Shown one piece after another: positions 36,196 through 48,618 of a stretch of 64,000 nt of DNA. The DNA lies in contig NZ_KB905736.1 of NCBI RefSeq assembly GCF_000381045.1, forward strand, positions 1-64,000, read 5' to 3'. A program made the position numbers and the translations under genes. A model generated the notes under the pieces. The model did not search any database. It was not told the origin of the DNA and was given only the letters and a program-made list of their open reading frames with translations. Position 1 is the stretch's first letter, and every line of letters begins with the position of its first letter. Source of the DNA: Thermus scotoductus DSM 8553. Lineage in GTDB: Bacteria > Deinococcota > Deinococci > Deinococcales > Thermaceae.

Positions 36196-37368
36196 ATGTC
36201 CCCTGTAGGCCTCCTCTTCCTGACCCTTTTCAACAGCATCCTGGGGCTTTCCATCCTCTTCCCCATCCTGGGGCCTTTGGGCCGGGAGCTCGGGCTCACC
36301 GAGGTCCAGGTGGGTCTTTTCTCCACTGGCTACGCCCTCATGCAGTTCCTCCTTTCGCCTCTCTGGGGAAGGCTGAGCGAGAAGGGCAGGAAGCCCATCC
36401 TCCTCCTGGGCATCCTGGGCTTTGCCGTGAGTTTCCTCCTCTTTGGCCTCTTTGCCCTTTTGGGCCAAAGGGGGCTGGTTTCCGCGGAACTCCTCTTCCC
36501 TCTCCTCCTCCTGGCCCGGCTTCTTGGCGGGGCCTTCAGCTCCGCCACCCTACCCACCGCCCAGGCCTACGTGGCCGATATCACCGGGCGGGAACACCGC
36601 ACCGCAGGCATGGCCCTCTTGGGGGCTGCCTTCGGCCTGGCGGTCATCCTGGGGCCCGCCTTGGGGGCGGGGCTTGCCGCATGGTTTGGCCTCCTGGCCC
36701 CGGTGTTCTTCTCCTCCGGCATCGCCTTCCTCAACGCCCTTTTCGTGGCCCTGGTCCTGCCGGAATCCAGGCCCCAGGGATCGCAGGAGGCGGGGCACCT
36801 TTCCCCCTGGGATGGAAGGGTCTTCCCCCTTCTCCTCCTGGGGTTTTCCCTGAACCTTTCCGGGGTGGCCCTCGAGCAGACCATCGCCTTCTACTTCCAA
36901 GACCGCCTCGGGCTTTCGGGGGTGGAAACCGCCAGGAGCGTGGGGCTTGCCCTGGTGCTTTACGGCTTTGTGGCGGTCTTCATCCAGGGTTTCCTGGTGC
37001 GGCGCTTCTCCTGGCCGCCTAGGACCCTCCTCCTCCTGGGGCTACCCGTGGGCATCCTGGGCTTCCTCCTTTTGGTGGTGGCCCATGGCTTTCCCCTTTT
37101 GGCCCTGGGCCTGGCCCTGCAGGGGGCGGGGACGGCCCTGGCGGGGCCGGGGGTCACCGCCGCCCTCTCCCTGGCCGTGGGGGAAGGGGAACAAGGTCTG
37201 GTGGCAGGCTTGAACGCCTCCGCCCAGGCCCTAGGCCGGATGCTCGGGCCTGTTCTGGGTACAGGCCTCTACCGCCTTTCCCCTGAGGCCCCCTACCTCC
37301 TGGGGGCTATCCTCCTCCTCGTGGCCCTCCTGGCCCTTCCCTTTCTCTTTCGTCGGGCAAGGATCTAG
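36196..37368 (+). CDS. MFS transporter, TetA/DHA1 type
   Basis: 390 residues, twelve predicted membrane helices. The loop 2-3 motif is SPLWGRLSEKGRKPILLLG (about 55-73) and the antiporter motif region is GAAFGLAVILGPALGAGL (about 143-160), typical of drug:H+ antiporters such as TetA. Predicted exporter in the cytoplasmic membrane; substrate unknown. It starts ten bases after pstB and abuts recF with no gap. The -10-like TAAGCT overlapping the pstB stop may give it its own transcript. Confidence 0.85.
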   Translation: MSPVGLLFLTLFNSILGLSILFPILGPLGRELGLTEVQVGLFSTGYALMQFLLSPLWGRLSEKGRKPILLLGILGFAVSFLLFGLFALLGQRGLVSAELLFPLLLLARLLGGAFSSATLPTAQAYVADITGREHRTAGMALLGAAFGLAVILGPALGAGLAAWFGLLAPVFFSSGIAFLNALFVALVLPESRPQGSQEAGHLSPWDGRVFPLLLLGFSLNLSGVALEQTIAFYFQDRLGLSGVETARSVGLALVLYGFVAVFIQGFLVRRFSWPPRTLLLLGLPVGILGFLLLVVAHGFPLLALGLALQGAGTALAGPGVTAALSLAVGEGEQGLVAGLNASAQALGRMLGPVLGTGLYRLSPEAPYLLGAILLLVALLALPFLFRRARI

Positions 37369-38391
37369 ATGCGTCTCCTCGTCTTCCGCCAGAGAAACTT
37401 CCGCAACCTGGCCCTCTCGGCCTTCCAGCCCCCTCAGGGCCTTTTCGCCCTGGTGGGAGGGAACGCCCAGGGGAAGACCAGCCTCCTCCTCGGCATCCAC
37501 CTGGCCCTTGGAGGCGAGGTCCGGGCTTCCTTGGCCGACCTGATCCGTTTCGGAGAGGAGGAAGCCTGGCTGCAGGCGGAGGTGGAAACCGAGCTGGGTC
37601 TATACCGGATCGAGCAACGGCTGAGGCCGGAGGGAAGGGAGATCGTGCTGAACGAGAAGGCGGTGAGCCTACGGGCACTCCAGGAACTTCCGGGTTCGGT
37701 TTTGGTGCTTCCTGAGGACGTGGAGGTGGTCCTGGGGAGCCGGGAGGAGAGGCGGGCCTTTCTGGATCGCCTGATCGGGCGCTTCTCCCGCCGGTACGCC
37801 GCCCTTCTTTCCGCCTACGAAAAGGCCCTGCGCCAGCGAAACGTCCTTTTGAAGGCTGGGGGGAACGGGCTTTCCGTATGGGATCAGGAGCTGGCCCGCT
37901 ACGGCACGGAGATCATGGCCTTTAGAAGGCGCTTCTTAAAGCGATTCTTGCCCATATTCCAATCCGTCCACCGGAGCCTGGCCCCGGGGGAGGTGGGGCT
38001 TCTTCTGGAGGAAACCGCCCCGGGGGATCTCCTCGAGGCCCTAAGGACCCGGAGGGAGGAGGAGCTGGCCCGGGGGCAGACCCTGGTGGGCCCCCACCGC
38101 GACGACCTGGTCTTCCTGCTCTCAGGACGGCCGGTCCACCGCTTTGGTAGCCGGGGGGAGGCCAAGGCGGTGGCCCTCTCCCTCCGCCTGGCCGAGCACC
38201 GCCTGCTTTCCGAGCACCATGGGGAAGCCCCCCTTCTCCTGGTGGACGAGTGGAGCGAGGAGCTGGACGAGGGCAAACGGCAGGCGGTTCTGGCCTATAC
38301 CCGCACCCTACCCCAGGCCATCCTGGCGGGGCTTTGGGCCCCCGAGGGGGTGCCGGTATGCTGGGTGGAAGGAGGGGTGGTCCTATGCTGA
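37369..38391 (+). CDS. recF: Recombination mediator RecF
   Basis: 340 residues. Walker A is VGGNAQGKTSLLLGIHL (about 28-44); ABC-type signature region TLVGPHRDDLVFLL and HRFGSRGEAKAVALSLRLAE; Walker B LLLVDEWSEELDEGKR (about 285-300). DNA-gap repair SMC-like ATPase that loads RecA with RecO/RecR. It starts directly after the MFS stop and is followed 19 bases on by a DciA-like gene, a pairing that resembles the replication-origin neighbourhood of many bacteria even though dnaA and dnaN are not here. Confidence 0.93.
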   Translation: MRLLVFRQRNFRNLALSAFQPPQGLFALVGGNAQGKTSLLLGIHLALGGEVRASLADLIRFGEEEAWLQAEVETELGLYRIEQRLRPEGREIVLNEKAVSLRALQELPGSVLVLPEDVEVVLGSREERRAFLDRLIGRFSRRYAALLSAYEKALRQRNVLLKAGGNGLSVWDQELARYGTEIMAFRRRFLKRFLPIFQSVHRSLAPGEVGLLLEETAPGDLLEALRTRREEELARGQTLVGPHRDDLVFLLSGRPVHRFGSRGEAKAVALSLRLAEHRLLSEHHGEAPLLLVDEWSEELDEGKRQAVLAYTRTLPQAILAGLWAPEGVPVCWVEGGVVLC

Positions 38392-38410
38392 CCCTCCCGG
38401 GAGGGTGGGC

Positions 38411-39172
38411 ATGCCCTGGCGGCTTAAGGAGGTGATCCCCGAGGCCCTGAAGAAGGCAGGGGGCAGGGAAAAGCTAAAGCGGGGCCTGGTCCTGGCTGCC
38501 TGGCGGGAGGTGGTGGGCAAGGAACTGGCTCGCCTAAGCGAACCCCTGGCCCTCGAGGGGGGTGCCCTCACCGTGCGCGTGGCGGACCCCGTCACCGCCC
38601 ACCAGCTCACCTATAGCCGCCTGGCCCTTTTGCGACGCTACGAGGAGCAGTTTCCAGGGGTGGTGAAGGAGATCCGCTTTGTGGTGGGGCCCCTGGAAAA
38701 GGAGCCAGAGACCCCCAAAACCCCGGAAAACCCCGAGCGCCTCCTATGGGCAAGTCGCCGGGCGTTGGAGCTTTCGGAAAAAGCCCCCCTGGAGCTACGG
38801 GAAAAGGTAGCCCGGGCCGCCCTGGCCCTTTTGCAAAAGGATCGAGGCGAGCCCTGCCCCATCTGCGGAAGCCCCAGCCCCAAGCATCCCTGCCCCACCT
38901 GCCGCCGCCTTCTGGAAAGCCCCTGGGTGCGCAAGGAGGCGGAGCGCCTCAAGCGGGGCCGGCCCACGGGCCTCGAGGGGGAAGCCCTCCTGGTGGCTCG
39001 GCACCTGGCCAGACAATCCCTTCTCAGCGAGATGGAAGCCCTTTACCCCCAGGCCTTACGGGACGAAACCCTACGTCCTCTGCTCCGGGACCTGGCCCAG
39101 CGCTTCCGGACCCTCTTTCCTGGGGAAACCCTCCCCGAGGCGGTGCGGAGCCTCCTCGCCAAGGAGGCCTAA
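38411..39172 (+). CDS. DciA-like (DUF721) helicase-loader protein with zinc knuckle
   Basis: 253 residues. Residues 1-95 are a DUF721/DciA domain: VLAAWREVVGKELARLSEPL, EGGALTVRVADPVTAHQLTY, LLRRYEEQFPGVVKEIRFVV. DciA is the ancestral loader of the DnaB helicase in bacteria lacking DnaC/DnaI. Unlike short DciA proteins, this one continues with a linker, a C-x2-C-x8-C-x2-C knuckle (CPICGSPSPKHPCPTC, about 152-167) and an Arg/Leu-rich helical tail. Function of the extension is unknown; it could bind DNA or DnaA. Lies just after recF and before a terminator and three tRNA genes. Confidence 0.8.
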   Translation: MPWRLKEVIPEALKKAGGREKLKRGLVLAAWREVVGKELARLSEPLALEGGALTVRVADPVTAHQLTYSRLALLRRYEEQFPGVVKEIRFVVGPLEKEPETPKTPENPERLLWASRRALELSEKAPLELREKVARAALALLQKDRGEPCPICGSPSPKHPCPTCRRLLESPWVRKEAERLKRGRPTGLEGEALLVARHLARQSLLSEMEALYPQALRDETLRPLLRDLAQRFRTLFPGETLPEAVRSLLAKEA

Positions 39173-39186
39173 AGCCCTCAAAACAT

Positions 39187-39219
39187 CTTCCCCCTCGCTA
39201 CCGAGGGGGGAAGTTTTGT
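39187..39219. terminator. Bidirectional terminator between dciA and the tRNA genes
   Basis: CTTCCCCCTCG ... CGAGGGGGGAAG hairpin followed by TTTTGTG on the plus strand and by GATGTTTT on the minus strand, so it can end both the dciA and the tRNA transcripts. Confidence 0.75.
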
Positions 39220-39229
39220 GTTCCCATCG

Positions 39230-39306
39230 TGGTGGGCGGCAGAGGATTTGAACCTCTGACCTCTCGCTTGTAAGGCGAGCGCTCTGACCAGCTGAGCTAG
39301 CCGCCC
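39230..39306 (-). tRNA. tRNA-Val, anticodon TAC
   Basis: 77 bases with encoded CCA. Acceptor GGGCGGC/GCCGCCC, anticodon stem CTCGC/GCGAG with loop CTTACAA (TAC), T-arm GGTTCAAATCC, discriminator A. Confidence 0.97.
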
Positions 39307-39307
39307 G

Positions 39308-39382
39308 TGGTGACCCCAGGGGGAATCGAACCCCCGTTTCGGCCTTGAGAGGGCCGCGTCCTGACCGCTAGACGATGGGGCC
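39308..39382 (-). tRNA. tRNA-Glu, anticodon CTC
   Basis: 75 bases with encoded CCA. Acceptor GGCCCCA/TGGGGTC, anticodon stem CGGCC/GGCCG with loop CTCTCAA (CTC), T-arm GGTTCGATTCC. One base from tRNA-Val; same transcript. Confidence 0.97.
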
Positions 39383-39388
39383 CTGGCT

Positions 39389-39464
39389 TGGTGGGCCGTG
39401 CAGGATTCGAACCTGCGACCTACCGATTAAAAGTCGGTTGCTCTGCCAGCTGAGCTAACGGCCC
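39389..39464 (-). tRNA. tRNA-Lys, anticodon TTT
   Basis: 76 bases with encoded CCA. Acceptor GGGCCGT/ACGGCCC, anticodon stem ACCGA/TCGGT with loop CTTTTAA (TTT), T-arm GGTTCGAATCC. First of the three-tRNA cluster; its wobble U is a substrate for MnmA. Confidence 0.97.
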
Positions 39465-39515
39465 AACAGCCTTAGTGATTATAGGGGAAGGGCAAGGGCT
39501 TGTCCAGGGCAAAGG

Positions 39516-40217
39516 CTAAAAGAGCCCCCTTAGGCGCTCCATGATCCTAAGGCCAAGGGCTTCCTCCTCTGACCGCCTTAGGAGGCCCACGAGGTCGAAT
39601 GGCCTCCTCGCCACCGCCTCGAGGGTCACCTTAGGCAAGGGCGCTTTCCCTAAGAAGGCGAAGAAGTCCCCGTCGGCCCAGGGAGGGACCCAAGCCCCAC
39701 TCCGGCAGAGGAAAACCCGGTGAAAGACCCCTTCCACCCGCCCCCCGGGGTCCAGCGCCCGCGCCACCGGGACCTGGGGCTCGGGCTCCAAGGAGGGGTC
39801 CCGCCAGGGAGGGTAATAGACCCGAAGCCTCGCCCCCAGGCGGTGGTAGAAGACCATCCAGTCGTCGCAGGCGGGCTCCTCCCCCAAGGGGCGGTAGCCC
39901 GCATCGTGGTGGGCGTCAAAGAGGACCACCTCCCTCACACCTTCCCGTACCTCGGGGTGGAAGGCCAGGGCGTTGCTTTCGGCGTAGTAGAGCACCGCCC
40001 CAGGGGCGAAGGCGAAGCGCCCCCAGAAGCCCTCCCACCCCCGGGCCCCGGGCAGGGGAAGCCCCCGGAGGAGGAAGGCCAAGGCCCGCTCCTCCCAGGC
40101 CTCCTCCAGGTAATAGGGGGTTTCAAAGTGGGCCCAGGCGAAGAGGGGGGCCAGGGGGTCCTTGGCGTCTTGGGGCACGGGGAAGAAGTAGTCAAAGTCC
40201 ACCACCAAAAGCCGCAT
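39516..40217 (-). CDS. Unknown protein with arginase-fold-like motifs (UPF0489-like)
   Basis: 233 residues, cytosolic. VVDFDYFFPVP at the N-terminus and VVLFDAHHDAGY (about 96-107), with DDWMVFYHRLG after it, resemble the metal-binding strands of the arginase/deacetylase fold, in which Asp-x-His-x-Asp binds two Mn ions; the UPF0489 and peptide-arginase families share this look. DAHHD is present, but I cannot align the remaining metal ligands with confidence, so catalysis is only a suggestion. It sits alone between the tRNA cluster and the oxidase operon, on the oxidase strand. Confidence 0.55.
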   Translation of the reverse strand: MRLLVVDFDYFFPVPQDAKDPLAPLFAWAHFETPYYLEEAWEERALAFLLRGLPLPGARGWEGFWGRFAFAPGAVLYYAESNALAFHPEVREGVREVVLFDAHHDAGYRPLGEEPACDDWMVFYHRLGARLRVYYPPWRDPSLEPEPQVPVARALDPGGRVEGVFHRVFLCRSGAWVPPWADGDFFAFLGKAPLPKVTLEAVARRPFDLVGLLRRSEEEALGLRIMERLRGLF

Positions 40218-40275
40218 CCCCTTCTATCCATAGCAAAGGCCCCCGCCCCAGGGCGGGGGCCCAGCACCCGATGCC

Positions 40276-43675
<3,400 letters not shown>

Positions 43676-43687
43676 CCGCTTCCCTCC

Positions 43688-45511
43688 CTAAAGTACCCGG
43701 TCCACCGCCATGGCCACGAACAAGAGGGCCAGGTAAAGCATGGAGTATTTATACAGCGAAACCGCCGTCCTCCGCTCGGGCTGGCGGTAGAGGGCAAGGC
43801 TCTTAAGGATAAGCAAAGCATTAAGGGCGAGGCTCAAGAAGAAGTAAACCAGGCCGAGTTCCCCCAAAAGGAGGGGCATGAGGGAAATCAAGGCAGTGAG
43901 CACGGCATAAAGGGCGATCTGCATCACCGTCACCCTTTCCCCCAACACCACGGGCAGCATGGGCACCCCCACGGCCCGGTAGTCGTCCTGGATCATGAGG
44001 GCTAAGGCCCAGAAGTGCACCGGGGTCCAGAAGAAGATGAGGGCAAAGAGGTACCAGGCAAAGAGGCTCAAGTCTCCGGTCACCGCCGCCCAGCCCACCA
44101 GGGGGGGAAAGGCTCCCGCCGCCCCACCGATGACGATGTTCTGCCAGGTGCGCCGCTTCAGGTAGAGGGTGTAGACCAGCACGTACCAGATAAGGCCCAT
44201 GAGGGCCAGGGTGGCGGAAAGGAGGTTCGCCCCCCACCAGAGGAGAAGGAAGGCAGAAAGGGCAAGGCCAAAGGCGAAGAGAAGGGCATCCCGGCTGGAA
44301 ATGCGCTGGGTCACGGTGGGACGCTTGGCGGTGCGGCGCATGCGGGCGTCGATGTCCCGGTCCACCACCATGTTGATGGCGTTGGCCGCTCCCGCCATCA
44401 TGTAGCCTCCCAGGGCCACCACCAGGAAGAGGCCCGTGCCAGGCCAGCCCTTGGCGGCGATGAGCATGGCCAAAAGGGTGGTGAAGAGAAGGAGGCTGAT
44501 CACCCGGGGTTTGGTGAGGGCCAGGTAGTCCTTCCAGGTGGCTCCCCCAGTGCCCCGGTGCACCTGCCCCGCCTCCGTACCCTCCCCCAGCTCCACCCGC
44601 CTAGCCCCCTGGACCAACGCCGCCGCCGAAAGCAGGATGAAAAGAAGCCACACGGCGTAGGCCAAAAGAAGGTGCAGGATCTGCATCCAGACCGGGGCCT
44701 TGAGCCACACGTTCACCAGGCCCACGAGAAGCTGCACTCCATAGAGGTATGCGAGGGCATGGGCGAAGCGGCGGGTATGGGAGGAAGGCCGCAGATGGGC
44801 CACCAGGTAGCCAGCAAAAACCACATAAAGCCCCACGCTCACGGCGATGAGGGGGTGAAGCACCCTGAGGCGCACCAGGAAGTGCTCGCCTGGGGTCAGG
44901 GAGCGCTCCAGGGCCTCGAGGGTGTTCCGCACGGGGAAGAGAAGGTCCCCCAAGGCGGTCACCGCCCCGCTCATCCCCAGGAAGAGCAAGGCGATAAGCC
45001 CCAGGAGCAAGGCCGCCCCCACCGCACCCTGCCCCCTAAGGCGCAAGGGAGCACCCCCAGAGGCCCACCAGGCGGTGAGGACCAGGAAGGCCAGGAGGAA
45101 ATAGGTGTTGGCCAGGTGCACCATCTGCACCACGGCCCGGGCTGCGCTGGCGTTTTGGGCCGTCCAGCCAAAGAGGACCAGGGAGGCCCCCACCAGGCTC
45201 TCCGTGACCATGAAAAGGAGGGAAAGCCCAGCCCCAAAGCGCACAGGATGCCCCTTGGGAAAAGCGCGAAGGGCAAAGAGGAAGAAGAGAAGGACCAAGA
45301 GGAAGGCCAGGCCCGAGGTAGCCCGGTGGGTGAACTCGATGAAGGTCTCCACCTGTGGGCTTCTGGGGATGATCTCCCCGTTGCAGGTGGGCCAGTGGGC
45401 ACCGCACCCCGCCCCCGACCCCGTGGCCCGCACGTAGGCACCCCAAAGGGCCACCAGGATGTTCCACACCAGGACGCCCCAGGCGTAACGGCTAAACCAG
45501 GCTTGGCTCAT
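43688..45511 (-). CDS. Fused haem A synthase / haem O synthase (CtaA-CtaB)
   Basis: 607 residues from ATG at 45511. N-terminal half (about 1-300) is Cta[22 protein letters not shown] with the two Cys, then [12 protein letters not shown] and RVLHPLIAV carrying the haem His residues. After a linker (about 300-320) the C-terminal half is CtaB, a UbiA prenyltransferase: [20 protein letters not shown] then RPT (about 385-408) and [16 protein letters not shown]. The single polypeptide would farnesylate protohaem and then oxidise haem O to haem A for the oxidase encoded just downstream. An upstream in-frame ATG (45604) adds a tail unlike CtaA. Confidence 0.93.
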   Translation of the reverse strand: MSQAWFSRYAWGVLVWNILVALWGAYVRATGSGAGCGAHWPTCNGEIIPRSPQVETFIEFTHRATSGLAFLLVLLFFLFALRAFPKGHPVRFGAGLSLLFMVTESLVGASLVLFGWTAQNASAARAVVQMVHLANTYFLLAFLVLTAWWASGGAPLRLRGQGAVGAALLLGLIALLFLGMSGAVTALGDLLFPVRNTLEALERSLTPGEHFLVRLRVLHPLIAVSVGLYVVFAGYLVAHLRPSSHTRRFAHALAYLYGVQLLVGLVNVWLKAPVWMQILHLLLAYAVWLLFILLSAAALVQGARRVELGEGTEAGQVHRGTGGATWKDYLALTKPRVISLLLFTTLLAMLIAAKGWPGTGLFLVVALGGYMMAGAANAINMVVDRDIDARMRRTAKRPTVTQRISSRDALLFAFGLALSAFLLLWWGANLLSATLALMGLIWYVLVYTLYLKRRTWQNIVIGGAAGAFPPLVGWAAVTGDLSLFAWYLFALIFFWTPVHFWALALMIQDDYRAVGVPMLPVVLGERVTVMQIALYAVLTALISLMPLLLGELGLVYFFLSLALNALLILKSLALYRQPERRTAVSLYKYSMLYLALLFVAMAVDRVL

Positions 45512-45678
45512 AACAGACCCGTCCCCCAGACGGCAGTAGCCATCATTTTGCCAGAAGTACCTAGGCGGGGGTGAAGTACATTTGTCCCTTCCATTACCTG
45601 CCACCTGGGAGACTAATACCCCCGGGCCCTACTTGGCAAGGGGCTGGGCAGAAGGCCCATCTCCACAAAGGATAAGGG

Positions 45679-47268
45679 CTACCCCACCTTTGGCCCTGCC
45701 CGGCGTATGGCTTCCTCCACCCCGTCCGCGTACTTCTGGAAGTTTTCCTGGAACAAGGTAGCTAGCTTCCTGGCCTGGCGATCGTAGGCCTCCTTGTCCT
45801 CCCAGGTTTCTCGCGGGTCCAAAAGCTCCTTGGGCACCCCGGGAACCTCCAGGGGGACCTCAAAGCCGAAGACGGGATCCTGGCGATAGGGAACCCCCTC
45901 GAGGGCCCCGCTTAGCGCCGCCTGCAAAAGGGCCCGGGTCACGGGCAGGGGAAAACGCCGGCCCACCCCGTAAGGCCCCCCGGTCCAGCCGGTGTTCACC
46001 AGGTACACCCTGGGACCATGCTTCTTGATCTTCTCCCCCAGCATGCGGGCATAGACCCCGGGATGGAGGGGAAGAAAGGGCGCCCCGAAGCAGGCGGAGA
46101 AGGTGGCCTTGGGCTCGGTGACACCCCGCTCGGTGCCCGCCACCCGGGCGGTGTAGCCGGAGAGGAAGTAGTACATGGCCTGCTCCGGAGAAAGGCGGGC
46201 GATGGGGGGCAGAACCCCGTAGGCGTCGGCGGAGAGAAAAAAAATGGCCCTGGGGTGTCCGGCCACGCCAGACTCCACCACGTTTTCCAGGTGGCCCAAG
46301 GGGTAGGAGGCGCGGGTATTTTCCGTCTTGGTGTCGTCATCCCACTCCACCCGACGGCTTTCCGGGTTCACCACCACGTTCTCCAGGATGGCCTCAAACT
46401 GGTTGGAGGCTTTATAGATAAGGGGCTCATACTCCGGAGAAAGGCGGATGACCTTGGCGTAGCATCCCCCTTCAAAGTTGAAGACTCCCTCCTCGCTCCA
46501 ACCGTGCTCGTCGTCGCCGATCAAGGGCCTCTCCGGATCGGTGGAAAGGGTGGTCTTGCCCGTCCCGGAAAGACCAAAGAAGATGGCCACATCCCCCTCC
46601 TTCCCCACGTTGGCCGAGGCGTGCATGGGGAAAACCCCCCGCTTGGGCATGAGGTAGTTCATCACGGTGAAGATGCTCTTCTTGATCTCCCCCGCATACC
46701 TGGTACCCACGATGAGGACCATCCTCCTCTGGAAGCTGATGCCCACGAAGACCTCGCTCCGGGTGCCGTCCCGCTCCGGGTCGGCCAGGAAGTAGGGAGC
46801 GTGGACCACGGTAAAGCCTGGGGAAAAGGGCTCCACCTCGTCGTCCTCGGGGAACCGGCGCGGGAGGATGAACATGTTGCGGGCAAAGAGGGCGTGCCAG
46901 GGGCTTTCCGTCACCACCCGCACCGCCAGCCGGTAACGCTTATCCGCTCCCGCATACAGGTCCTGCACGTAGAGGTCGCGGTCAGAAAGGTAGGCGGCCA
47001 CCCTTTCCCAAAGGGCCTGGAAGGCCTCCGGGGCGAAGGGCTGGTTCACCTCCCCCCACCAGACCTCCTCCTCTACGCCCAGCTCCCGCACCACGAACTT
47101 ATCTCTGGGGCTTCTCCCCGTGTAAGGGGTGGTGTCCACCACCAAGGCCCCCTTGTGGGCCAGAAAACCCTCCCCCCGGGCCAGGGTGTGCTCCACCAGG
47201 ATGGGGGAAACCGTGTTCCAGAAAACCTGTTTCCTCGGTTTGATGCCCAAAGGCTCCAGTCGGTCCAT
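45679..47268 (-). CDS. pckA: Phosphoenolpyruvate carboxykinase (ATP)
   Basis: 529 residues. Phosphate loop [18 protein letters not shown] (about 231-248) and following [22 protein letters not shown] with metal Asp; RSPRDKFVV near the N-terminus binds substrate. Converts oxaloacetate to PEP in gluconeogenesis. AAGGGGGT precedes the ATG. It lies downstream of pgi on the same strand, 52 bases away, so two gluconeogenic enzymes are grouped. A TATGAT element is visible upstream (minus strand, about 47292-47297). Confidence 0.96.
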   Translation of the reverse strand: MDRLEPLGIKPRKQVFWNTVSPILVEHTLARGEGFLAHKGALVVDTTPYTGRSPRDKFVVRELGVEEEVWWGEVNQPFAPEAFQALWERVAAYLSDRDLYVQDLYAGADKRYRLAVRVVTESPWHALFARNMFILPRRFPEDDEVEPFSPGFTVVHAPYFLADPERDGTRSEVFVGISFQRRMVLIVGTRYAGEIKKSIFTVMNYLMPKRGVFPMHASANVGKEGDVAIFFGLSGTGKTTLSTDPERPLIGDDEHGWSEEGVFNFEGGCYAKVIRLSPEYEPLIYKASNQFEAILENVVVNPESRRVEWDDDTKTENTRASYPLGHLENVVESGVAGHPRAIFFLSADAYGVLPPIARLSPEQAMYYFLSGYTARVAGTERGVTEPKATFSACFGAPFLPLHPGVYARMLGEKIKKHGPRVYLVNTGWTGGPYGVGRRFPLPVTRALLQAALSGALEGVPYRQDPVFGFEVPLEVPGVPKELLDPRETWEDKEAYDRQARKLATLFQENFQKYADGVEEAIRRAGPKVG

Positions 47269-47320
47269 AGAGACCCCCTTATGCCTAGGGCATCATACAC
47301 TTATTTCCACGCTTCCAGGT

Positions 47321-48586
47321 TTAGAACTCGTACCCCGGCCGCTCCAAAAAGGTAAGCGTAAGGCGCTTGCCCAGCTCCACCCCGGGCTGGTCAAAGGCGT
47401 TCACCCCCCAAAGCTCCCCCAGGAAGGCGGTTTGCCACATGAGGTGCTGCAGGAGCCAGCCCACCGTGTAGGGGGAGATCTCGGAAAGGTACAGGGTGTA
47501 GACCTTTTGCCCCGCTTCCGCCAGGGCCTGGTAGGTGGCCTCGGCCTCGGCCTTCAAGAGTTGGAACAAGCCCTTGCCGAAGAGGTAACCTGCCTCCCCC
47601 TCGAGGCCTTCCACCTGGGGCAGGAGGAGGTCCTCCGTGGCCCTTTCCGGCACCACCAGAACGATGAGCTTGTCCAAGGGGCCTTCCCGGAAGAGCTGCA
47701 CCTGGGCGTGCTGGTCCTGGGGACCCAGGGCGGGCACGGCGGTGGTGCCCACCCGGTTGCCCTCCCCATCCCGCTTGCCCAAGGACTCGTCGTGGAGCTG
47801 GACAAACCAGGCGGGAAGGTATTTCAGCCTTTCCGAGTACACCATAAAGACCGTGATGGGCAGGTGGCGGTGGAGGTGCTGGAGCAAGGCGGTTTTCAGG
47901 GGGAGGTTTTCCTCCAGCGGGGCCAGGGCCAGCTCGTTCGCCTTCCTCGCCCCCATGAGGAGGGCCTCCAGGTCCATCCCGGCAAAGGCCAAGGGAAGGA
48001 GCCCCACCGGGGAGAGCACGGAGAAGCGCCCTCCCACGTTGTCGGGAATGGAAAAGGCCTCGAGGCCCTCCTTTTCCGCCAAGGCCCTTAGCGCCCCCCG
48101 CCGGGGATCCGTGGTGAGAACCAGGTGCCGCCGCCAGTCCTCCCCCAGGTTCTCCCGAAGCCAGTTCAGAAAAACCAGAAGAGCGGCCAGGGTTTCCGCG
48201 GTGGCCCCCGACTTGGAAACCGCATTCACCAGGGTCTTCCGGGGGTCTAGGCCCCGAAGGAGCCGAAGCACGGGCTCCGGCTCCACGTGGTCCACGTAGT
48301 GGAAGCGCACGCCGCTTTCGTTGAAGGCACTCTCCAGGGCCTTAGGCCCCAAGGCGCTTCCCCCGATGCCCAGGAGGACGAAGTCCTCCACCCAGGGGTT
48401 AGCCTCCCGATAGCGGCGGATCCGCCTCAGGGTTTCCGTGTCCTCGGGGAGGTCCATCCAGCCCAGCATGCTTTGGGGATCCTTCCGCTTGGCCAAAAGG
48501 GCCTCCCGGGCCTGAAGAAGGAGGGGCCCGTGCTCCTTAAAAGCCTGGGGGAAATCCGGGAGGAAGCGGGTATCCAGGCGCAGCAT
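47321..48586 (-). CDS. pgi: Glucose-6-phosphate isomerase
   Basis: 421 residues, the short Thermus-type PGI. LLGIGGSALGPKALESAF (about 70-87) binds phosphate, VNAVSKSGATAETLA (about 118-132) is the second sugar-phosphate loop, and the catalytic Glu and Lys regions are VGGRFSVLSPVG and VNAFDQPGVELGKR. Links fructose-6-P with glucose-6-P, the product of pgm. ATG at 48586 has TAGCAT six bases upstream and no ribosome site. Divergent from the GNAT fusion gene with 32 bases between start codons. Confidence 0.95.
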   Translation of the reverse strand: MLRLDTRFLPDFPQAFKEHGPLLLQAREALLAKRKDPQSMLGWMDLPEDTETLRRIRRYREANPWVEDFVLLGIGGSALGPKALESAFNESGVRFHYVDHVEPEPVLRLLRGLDPRKTLVNAVSKSGATAETLAALLVFLNWLRENLGEDWRRHLVLTTDPRRGALRALAEKEGLEAFSIPDNVGGRFSVLSPVGLLPLAFAGMDLEALLMGARKANELALAPLEENLPLKTALLQHLHRHLPITVFMVYSERLKYLPAWFVQLHDESLGKRDGEGNRVGTTAVPALGPQDQHAQVQLFREGPLDKLIVLVVPERATEDLLLPQVEGLEGEAGYLFGKGLFQLLKAEAEATYQALAEAGQKVYTLYLSEISPYTVGWLLQHLMWQTAFLGELWGVNAFDQPGVELGKRLTLTFLERPGYEF

Positions 48587-48592
48587 ACCCCC

Positions 48593-48612
48593 ATGCTACC
48601 CGGATGTAAGCT
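48593..48612. promoter_or_regulatory. Divergent overlapping promoters of pgi and the GNAT fusion gene
   Basis: TAGCAT (48593-48598, minus) is six bases before the pgi ATG; TAAGCT (48607-48612, plus) is six bases before the other ATG. Each polymerase footprint would cover the other start, so the two should compete. No convincing -35 on either side. Confidence 0.5.
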
Positions 48613-48618
48613 AAAGGC

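Noticed and set aside
44015-45574. 519-codon open frame antisense to ctaA-ctaB
   Set aside because: Shadow of the fused haem synthase gene.
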